Positions 56,432 to 64,000 of a stretch of DNA of 64,000 bases are shown piece by piece. Positions within the stretch are counted from its first letter, which is position 1. Each line of letters opens with the position of its first letter. Below the pieces are notes generated by a model, which was given only the letters and a program-made list of their open reading frames with translations, was not told where the DNA came from and did no database searches. The stretch lies in assembly GCA_022496185.1 (NCBI GenBank), contig WTXG01000168.1:1-64000 (forward strand), read 5' to 3'. The translations under genes were made by a program, and so were the position numbers. The DNA is from Multifurca ochricompacta (lineage: Eukaryota; Basidiomycota; Agaricomycetes; Russulales; Russulaceae).

Positions 56432-57288
56432 AGGGATTGGCAGGGGTAACCCTGGGGTATCCTCGTTGGTACCCGTACCTGTACCCATCACTACGGGTAC
56501 GGGTAACCTGTGAAAACGCGTGCAAGTTCTTTACTTGCATCGCGCATTTCGGATGACCGGCCCGGGACATCCCGGACCAAGGCAATACACAACGCGTTCA
56601 TTTATGGCTACTCAAGATCCCTCAAAATTGTTGTTTTACATTCAGAAGATTAAATTGATTCTTTATTTACATTATTATTTTATTATTCTGGTTTCATTTC
56701 ATACAAGCGCGACTGTCCTAGTCCCTGGATGCACATTTCTGCGCGTTTAAGTCAACCTTCCTTAATAGGAAGGAGATCAGACAATATGCTGGTCCATGCC
56801 GATGCAATGTAGTCGCTGCCCTATGCAGCTTGTGGATATACGCGGCCTTGTTTCAGTAAATTAATTTGATAATTAGAATATAGAATAGTCTATATTAGTC
56901 TAGAGTGTATTTTAGATAGTGCCAGACGGCGGAAATGATCGCGCGCTAATAAAACAAATGCATCATGATTTTCAAGAATGTAGATCACTGATAACAGTTT
57001 TATTTTACATCGCACCGTTTATCTGCTTTGATATTTCATATGATAACACTAGAACATATTTACAAACACACTGTGGCATACATCAGACGAAATTATGTTG
57101 TTTTTGGGTTGCAGATGTGTTTTATCTAGGAATATCTACTGATCTTGTCAATGCATAATGGGTGCCTATACCGCCAAACCCGCCGCGCGGGTACGGGTTT
57201 CCACGGGTTGGGAGCCATATACCCGTACCCGTACCCGGCAAAACCCGTGGCGCTTACCCGCGCGGGTATGGAAACCCTTGACAATCAC
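56432..57288. repeat. hAT-like non-autonomous element, limits approximate
   Basis: The ends look inverted (CTAGGGATTGGCAGGGGT at left; complement CTAGTGATTGTCAAGGGT at right). Both subterminal parts are full of GGGTACGGG/CCCGTACCC. I found no matching 8-bp flanks. It contains a CCTTCCTTAATAGGAAGG palindrome (56756-56773) and sequence shared with 23160-23260. Confidence 0.55.
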
Positions 57289-57848
57289 TAGGGATAACTT
57301 TGATCTTGAAGGAGAGATGTTGTTGTACTTTGAACTTGCAAATACATGCTTGCTGGTTCTGTTTGACCTTGCACTGGACAATGTTGAGGATCTTTAACAC
57401 ACAAGAAAGAAGAAAAAGAGAGAGAGAGAGATTCCTAGGTTGCTTGCTCACTGGCTGGTCTACTACAAGCATTGTATGTACCCTTATATACTTGTGGAGA
57501 GACCTAGCTGAAGGAATGTTTTAGAAGATAAAAGAGGTGAAGCCATGTGGGGCGAATGAAAGTGGAATAAGCAAAGGGAGTAAGGGAGAAACCAGGTAGC
57601 CAGGTACAAGGAAAAGAAAAGGCAAGCAGCCCAGAACACACACAATCCCTTTAATATGCTAAGTAAAATTACTCGTACCATGGATCAATCATGCTTTGCA
57701 CTGGTGTCAGAGTCCATCCAAAACTAAAGTCAGGCAAATGTTAGAAAATTTATTGACAGTATAGTGTGGAAGAATGAGAGCAAACGGGTCCCGCCAGAAG
57801 TGGTGATGACCGGAGGTTTCGCCTCCAAGGCCCGAGCCATCCTTACAT
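57289..57848. other. Intergenic, no gene recognised
   Basis: Contains an AGAGAGAG run near 57420 and a TTATATAC box near 57485. The frames here show no family motif. Confidence 0.45.
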
Positions 57849-60825
57849 AGTATATCTCATGTATTTTCCCTCCCCCTCCAAGTTCCTCTTGGATGAGAGG
57901 GAAGGGGCATTGTGGCCTCGTATCCCATCTTATTTTTTGCGTTATCTTGTGCAAGAAGACTAGGAACGAATTCCACATGTAACTGTTCGGGTGGTATGAA
58001 CATCGACGCCCCCGATCCTTGAGTTATCGTCCCGTCCGATAACGTGGTAGTAGCCGCTGCGAAATGGATAGAACTGCGGATGTGGTGGGCTTCTCTACAC
58101 TGGTGCGTAGACCTCGGTAACGAGGACGTAAATTGGGGCAAATCCGACTCGCTTAAAGTAGAAATAATGAGAGGGGGAAATAAATAAATAAAAAGTTGAT
58201 TGATTGAGCGCGCTGCCTGTAAGGTGAGAGTAAAATTGAGACCTTGTTTGGAACGTACATGTATTCTGTAATTGATCCATATTCGGATAGAGCGCGGTAC
58301 ATGCGAGCCGCGCCGATGGCCCTGTGACAGCTGAAGTCAGGGCTACTGACTCCAAAAAAAAAAGAGAGGATCGAACAGGATTGTAACTGCAAGGAAGCAT
58401 TTAATCAAGATACAAATATATTTTGCTTTTTTGTCGCTTACTTTCAACTCCAATCAACATCTAGCCATGGCAATCAGATCAGTCGTTGACAGCCAGAAAA
58501 TGATGGGACTACGGGGCGCACTTCATTCCAAGGATCTGTCAAGACAAACAGAATCATGTGAGCATGATTCCTCCCACGCAGGGTGTACGAGTTGAAAGCA
58601 CATACCATTCAAGTCGAGGATAAGGAAAACCTGGAAAAAAACGACAATAACAAAAACAAATGAATGAGTGGTAACCGAAGGAGTAAAAGTTTACAGACCA
58701 CTGGTGGCACTTCCGCAATCGCCGCCAGGAATAACCAAATGATGCACTTGAAGACCTTCAGCATCCGGCGCGAAAAAAAAAGCAAAGCTGTTAAATCACC
58801 TGCTGATAAAGGAGGTACCATATCCCAGTCGAGCTCCTGTGCGCATACCGCAAAAGCCCGATCAGCATAGTCATCAGGAGCACTACGTCAACCACCAAAA
58901 CGCCGATGGCATTGAGCAGGCCCCTGTGCGTCTTTAGGGTGATGCAAGTCTCCAAAATCGGGTTGTACGACGACTCCACCTTAGAGTTTGAACTATGAAC
59001 GAGGAAGTTCTGAAACGAATGACCGCCTCACCATTGTCAGGTCTTCGATCAGAGGGTAAGAGGAGATATGAGTATCAGAATGCAGGAGCGGAAGGGATAA
59101 GAAAACGTACTCCGTAAGTTCAGTCCTAGACCTCCCAGCCATGAACCAACAGCGATCAAGGACACGAAGATATTGCGATTCCATATGGCAATTCTAGAAC
59201 GGACAACCAATCAGCATCTTCAACTACTGCAGGTTTGTCGCTGACAACGGCTTACACACGGAGAACGATGATAAGAGAGGCGAATGCCCAACTAGCATAC
59301 GGCAAGGCCTGCACAAAGTCAAACACAACATCAAAATTGTGGGGAGAAAGAGGGGCAATTGAGTGGAGTTCGTACTCACAAAATACGTGACTACAAATGG
59401 CTAAGAAAGTGCAGGTAAGCAATTATTATTAACTCCTCCCTTCCCCCAGAAACGTGCGGGCCTCACCTTGCAGGGAAGTTTTGGGCCGTCCATATCGATG
59501 AAGGAAATGATGAACGCGAGTAAAGTGATGTAGCGTGTTCCAAGATATATCTGCTTCATGTCTCGGCGGTGGCGCGCAATACAGGATATCAAATAGCTTA
59601 CCCATATTGTCCATCTGTAAGGTCGTTTTCCCTTCAACACATCTAGCTCGAAGCCAGCCGTGAACAAGGTCTCCCAACTGGGGCATCGATATCAGTGATC
59701 ACGTTTCTTCTGATTTCTTGAGTGAGCGGGAAAAACGAACATGTAGATTCCAGCAAGGGCATGATTCAGCTTGGTGAGAGCGACTGGATGACTGTAAGAA
59801 AGACATCGCATCGCTTAGATGAAGGAAACACACGGTAGTCCCTCAAGACCAAAACGGGGTCGTGCCAATTGACCATCTTACTGATACAGCGTCCGAAGAA
59901 AGTGGAAACTTGCATATGTTCATAGAAATCCTATATAGTGTTCCCCCCCCCACTCGTGTGAGGGTATTGTGCAACATGTGTTGACCCATGACACATGTAT
60001 CACAGACCCACGATCTGTATCACGGAATTTTCTACGGGCGGTCTTCTTGACAGCGCTCGAAGAGGCTTTGTTATTTGTGCCTGATATGCCTTCCCGGTGT
60101 GGGGAGGGGGAAGGGGGACGAGGTAAGACGGATTTCCACGGATGGTGACACATCATCTCGCTTAGGGAAACACACCGCCGCTATCCATCACCATCCGGTA
60201 AACCAAGAAATAAAAAATAAAAAACAAAAACGAGTTCATTGTGACTTGACTAGGATTTCTACATCCTCAGTTCGACCTCCAGAGAAACACAAAAGGGACG
60301 AGATATCAATATCACAAAAAGGGTAAGGTGGTGTTGAGTGCTTCTTTTGAACGGACTCAGGAATGACCGAAAACTGTTGCCACCACGGAATGCAGTCGTT
60401 CTAATAGAGTGGTGTCAATCATTGTTGTATGTTGCATGCACTGCATGAGCGCCTACATAGCTTCCTTGTGTCGTTCAGTGCATAGAGGGCCAGGGGAAGG
60501 TACACAAATACGGCCAGAAGGGTCCCTAGAAAGGCCATGCCATTGAAACACGAGGCGCCCGAATCCAGACACCGGGGAAAGCACCGAGGATCGTTGCTTG
60601 CTTGCTCCGGGCTCCCAAGGACCAGGACTTCACCCATAGTGGCAAGATCAGTCATCGGAGAGTCACCCCCGGATGGCGGGAGTAGTACGACTACGACCTT
60701 GTGCAGAGGAGGGGGCTGTGGTAACTCTCTGGTGCTTGTTGCATGTGAACAGGACTCGGAAGAATCAACGCGTGTTTAGCGAACTTTTGTTGGACGTTGA
60801 ACGATGTCATCTACCTTATCTGAAG
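57849..60825. repeat. Segmental duplication, copy B
   Basis: Partner of 52580-55667. After 60825 the sequence is unique up to the next gene. Confidence 0.92.
57857..59876 (-). CDS. Multi-pass membrane protein, copy B
   Basis: ATG at 59876-59874 (MVNWHDPVLV) and stop at 57857. Exon pattern, splice sites and hydrophobic spans match copy A. Examples: PYRWTIW at the third exon, ILETCITLKTHRGLLNAIGV, and GIWYLLYQQ before the intron ending at TGCATC. Protein changes from copy A are scattered (the last exon has ASMFIPPEQLHVEFVPS where A has ASVFIPPEHLQVEIVPS). No stop or frameshift was seen in the clear exons, so both copies may be active. The exon following the NDPW codons is as unsure as in copy A. 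Confidence 0.78.
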
Positions 60826-61002
60826 GTTGTGGGATGAAATGGCGGCGAACCATGCAGCGAACCATGCAAACCATGTGAGCCTTACATAAGCATCATTTAT
60901 GCCATACCATAACTCCAGACACGGATACAATACGTTACAATTGCGCTCATTATAATCGAGGCCGACATAAGCCAAGCCAGCCAGACAAATTGGGAATGTA
61001 AT

Positions 61003-61836
61003 TTACAAGGCGGATCGATTATCAGCAGTTCCTTCACCTTCGCGCTTGACCTGGTTGAGGTAGAAGTGGTACACTTGCAAGGTGACCAGACGGTGGATAC
61101 TGTCGAGGGCAGTTCCACCTTTTATTGCCTCTTTGTGAGCCTGAGAGGAAAAAACCGAGAAAAACCGGGTTCAGGGAAATATCGGTCAAACGCGTCTCGA
61201 ACAAGTCATACCTCAATACTACTCCAACCGACAGCCAACAGAAGCGTAGTCGGTTGGTCGATAAGCGAACCCGTCGCGGCAGCGAGCAAGGGCGATGTCG
61301 GGTCACCAGCAAGAGCGACTACGTTGTTCAATGCCGTCTCGACTTTTTCCACGTCGGCCTCCGATTTGACCTTGACGAACGCGAACTCCGTCACTGGAGC
61401 CTGAAGGGCGGGATAGGGGTCCGTAGTGAACGTCCCGTGAACTTTCTCGACCGAAGTTCCACCTCGTGTCGGAGCGAGCAACTCTCGTAGCTTGGTGTGC
61501 TCCCCATGATCGTTGAGGACGAATTTCTGGTAATCCTGGTGACTATCCCAAGCTACGGCACATCCCACGCGTTCTGTGTGAGAAGAGTATCTGAAATAAA
61601 AAATAAAATAAAACTTACCCACGAAGAGGCCAAGTTTGGTTTCCTCAGCCTGAGTGCCGTGGAACAGTCTGTAATTGGAGTTCAGATTTAACAAAGTGAA
61701 AGAAACGAAATTATTCGTACGTCGAAACACCTTTCCGGGTCACGGCATAGTTGAAAGCAGCGGCGGCGGTCGAGGGGTCTTTGTAGTACTCTTCGCTCGC
61801 GGACCAAAAGGCGATTTCAAAGGTCTTGTCTGCCAT
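61003..61836 (-). CDS. Dimeric alpha-beta-barrel-like protein, 221 residues
   Basis: Four exons: 61721-61836, 61619-61668, 61212-61573 and 61003-61140. Introns are 45-71 bp with GT-AG ends, and the total of 666 bases gives 221 residues plus stop. It begins MADKTFEIAFWSASEEYYKD. The pattern of a short strand, a helix and LAVGWSSIEAHKEAI near the end, with an earlier AVAWDSHQDYQKFV, suggests two ferredoxin-like (ABM or stress-response barrel) repeats. These proteins are cytosolic and often small oxygenases or of unknown role. The fold is inferred from pattern only. The frame is intact throughout, with no sign of decay. Confidence 0.82.
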
Positions 61837-61891
61837 GTTCGATTTGGAAATGGTGTTTATGTTGTTGTGTGACTCGAGTCTCAAATCCCAC

Positions 61892-61900
61892 TCTTATACC
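61892..61900 (-). promoter_or_regulatory. TATA box of the alpha-beta-barrel gene
   Basis: Minus strand GTATAAGAG, about 58 bases before the ATG at 61836. The position suits a core promoter with a leader of about 30 bases. Confidence 0.55.
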
Positions 61901-62278
61901 ATCCATTTGACTGGGTACTGGGTATAGTATAATTGTGACCTCGGGCTCTATCCCCGAGACGATCTACCCCTGGCCAATGGGAGTCGCGGGCTTGTGCGGG
62001 CCGCTTCGGGGTGGGCTGATGGTGGCTGTCGCTATGATCTCAGTTATTTCTATCTTATGGCCTCATCTCATGTTTTTATTTCTTTCGTTATTTTCTTTCA
62101 TTTTTTAATTGACATTTCATTGTTGAACGCGGTGGTAATGGTATACCAATCCTTCGGTGTAGATTACTAAGTCCCCGAGCTCATATTAGCTCTCCACCCA
62201 CATCATGAATCATGAATCATGAATCATCATTGTAAACGTGTCAGGTGATAATGATATAATGTTAGTCAGGCGAGCGAG
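61901..62278. other. Intergenic between DBP7 3' end and the barrel gene
   Basis: No frame of interest. Three CATGAAT repeats lie near 62203-62225. It is likely the upstream region of the barrel gene and the terminator region of DBP7. Confidence 0.5.
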
Positions 62279-64000
62279 TTAGCCGTGTTCGTGGTCAAAC
62301 ACCTCAAGAAACACTTCAAGTCCTGTTAACCAACCTCTCCAGTGCATCGCCAGACGCGATTTGGAATTCCGATGTGCCTGAGCTCGCCATAACCCCCCCT
62401 TCTTAACAAGACGTCCCTGGCTGCGCACAACAGCTCGCATCCGCCGTTCGGCATCTAACTTATCACCATCCTCACCATCGTTATCATCATCATTCTTATC
62501 ATCATCGCGACTTTCTTTTGGCCCAAGTGCCTTCCTTTTCTTCTTCTTCGCACCTCCGTGGCGCCCTTCCCTTTCCCGTGCCCATGCCCCACTCACAGTG
62601 CTGGGAGCCTCGCGCAGGGCGAACGACTTGGCTAGGTGTCCAAGGTGCAGATGCCGTATATGGAAAATATGTTTCTCATCCGAAGGGTGGGTCGCATAAG
62701 CGCGCAAATGTGAAGCGAAAGCCTTGCGAGCCATCTCGACGTTCTAATTTATTTTATTTTGCGTTTCCAACAAGTCAGCACCCAACAAAGAAATGGGGGG
62801 GAGGTGGCGTCATACGTACCTGTTTTCTATGGAGACACCACCGCTCAAATGCCAGCTGGACCTCAGTCGCGCGTTCCTCATATTCCCTACCCTGTCCACC
62901 AAATCCCTTCTGTAAGATCTCTTCCACGGCCACAGCTTCAAACTGGTGGCCTGCTCCAGCGCTACTTTCTTCCGTCGTCGTCATCGTCCCACTGGCCATT
63001 CGTGCTTGCACCCATTCGACCCATTTTTCCTCGCTTGGCGCGATGATGGCCCATGCTTGACCACCACGACCCGCGCGAGCCGTGCGGCGACACGGTGGAC
63101 GTATTCAGTGGCGCCACCCTCAGTCGGGAGATCGTACTGCACGACTGCGCGTACACGCGGCAAGTCAAGTCCACGAGCGGCCACGCTTGTACACAGCAGG
63201 ACGGATGCCAGTCGGTCGGAGGACTCAGATGTTTTGTTGGTGGCGGAGAAGGCATGTAAAGAGGCGAGACGAGTGGACAGAGCAAGTGAGCCGTGAAGCC
63301 GGAAGATGGACGTGTCTGGAAGCAACGGTGAATGAACCTCTATTCGGCCAACTTTACCTGTGGTCCTTGCCGCCGCCACAGTAGCTGCTGTTGTCTCATC
63401 GTCCGAGTCAGTTCTCTCGTTATCATCTTCCATGTTGGATCCCCCAAGCAAATCCAGTGGAAATCTACCGAGTCGGTGCAGCTAAGGAAAACAATGATTT
63501 TGAAGCCGCGTCGACCTCCCGACTGCGACAGTAAGGATCGAAGCAGAGCAACGAGGGTAACCAAACGTAATTTGAGCGGAACGATAATGTATTTCTGCGA
63601 AAGCTGTGATGGCGGTGTGAACTTTGGGTCCGTTGCAGACGCGGTGGCATCCTCAGTGGTTCCAGTCGTTTCTTGTTTGGGTAGATCCAGTTCAGTCGCC
63701 TTGATGATGATGGGGTCATGTAGGGCTGTACCGGCCAGGACCTGGACATCCTCACGCATGGTCGCCGAACAAAGAATAGTGCGCCTCTGACGTCCCAATC
63801 CCATCCGAGGACCTCCATGGTTCGACCATCCTTCACGGCCTGCAGCGCGAGCTTCCTACTTCCATCGAGACAGGCAAGGATTCCTTTGATCGCGTCCGCG
63901 AAACCGAGATCCATAAGCCGGTCGGCTTCGTCGAGCACGAGCCAGCGGCACTTGCTGGTGTCAAGCGAGGACGTGTTCTGAAGATGATCGAGCAGACGGC
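62279..64000 (-). CDS. DBP7: ATP-dependent RNA helicase DBP7 (DDX31 family), 5' end outside the window
   Basis: Visible from [12 protein letters not shown] at the right edge. Motif II is DEAD (63921-63932, [14 protein letters not shown]), motif III SAT near 63760 ([16 protein letters not shown]), then [12 protein letters not shown] typical of DBP7. The C-terminal domain has [32 protein letters not shown] and [16 protein letters not shown]. An intron at 62744-62819 separates the C-terminal exon ([20 protein letters not shown]). The enzyme acts in the nucleolus in 60S ribosome assembly. The frame breaks at four G/C runs (63794-63796, 63441-63445, near 63087, 62393-62399), each fixed by one base. 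With the last fixed, the family ending [18 protein letters not shown] stops at 62316; as given, it stops at 62279. Confidence 0.92.

Noticed and set aside
56432..57288. Complete hAT with 8-bp duplication
   Set aside because: Flanks at the presumed ends do not match; limits left as approximate.

Overview
The window looks like a chromosome segment of a filamentous basidiomycete, most likely an Agaricomycete. Introns are about 50 bp with GT-AG ends, there is a DBP7-type RNA helicase, a basidiomycete-style multi-pass membrane protein family, and a dense load of chromodomain Gypsy, Copia, hAT and Tc1/mariner elements. I cannot name the species.

Positions 1-51,372 are a nest of transposons inserted into one another, and most insertions can be closed by their target-site duplications (TSD). 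Gypsy I (minus, 1-21,637, cut by the left edge) holds Gypsy IV (plus, 1,008-8,486, TSD ATGTC) and a 7.6-kb hAT element (9,116-16,706, TSD TGAGTTGT), which itself holds a solo LTR (11,609-12,178, TSD TCAGC). Next come a Copia remnant (21,660 to about 22,345) and a 535-bp miniature LTR retrotransposon (22,500-23,034, TSD TGATA) whose LTRs carry a tRNA-like sequence. A Tc1-like element T1 (23,373-24,287) is followed by a related element T2, which is split by Gypsy II (minus, 24,465-41,439, TSD TGCTG) and Gypsy III (minus, 41,626-50,706, TSD GAGGG). Gypsy II holds a miniature solo LTR (TSD AACAG), a 7.8-kb Copia element (26,062-33,900, TSD GTAAG) that itself holds a 1,255-bp solo LTR (TSD AAGAC), and a non-autonomous hAT (38,681-40,052, TSD GATTCCAG). 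Gypsy III holds a foldback Tc1 element (46,061-47,682, TSD TA).

The four Gypsy elements share one layout: LTR, gag, pol with C-terminal chromodomain, then a third ORF (ORF3) with several zinc knuckles. The site next to the 5' LTR complements a stretch just downstream of the LTR TATA box, as in Tf1-type self-priming. Almost every difference between paired LTRs, and the premature stops I could compare, fit C-to-T change at CpG, pointing to methylation-linked decay of repeats.

Positions 51,373-64,000 are gene-bearing. A segment of about 3 kb is present twice in direct orientation (52,580-55,667 and 57,849-60,825), each copy carrying a twelve-or-more-exon membrane protein gene, with more transposon pieces between. 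Then follow an intact four-exon gene for a 221-residue alpha-beta-barrel-like protein (61,003-61,836) and the 3' part of DBP7 (62,279-64,000). DBP7 has four one-base losses in or beside G runs, more likely assembly error than decay.
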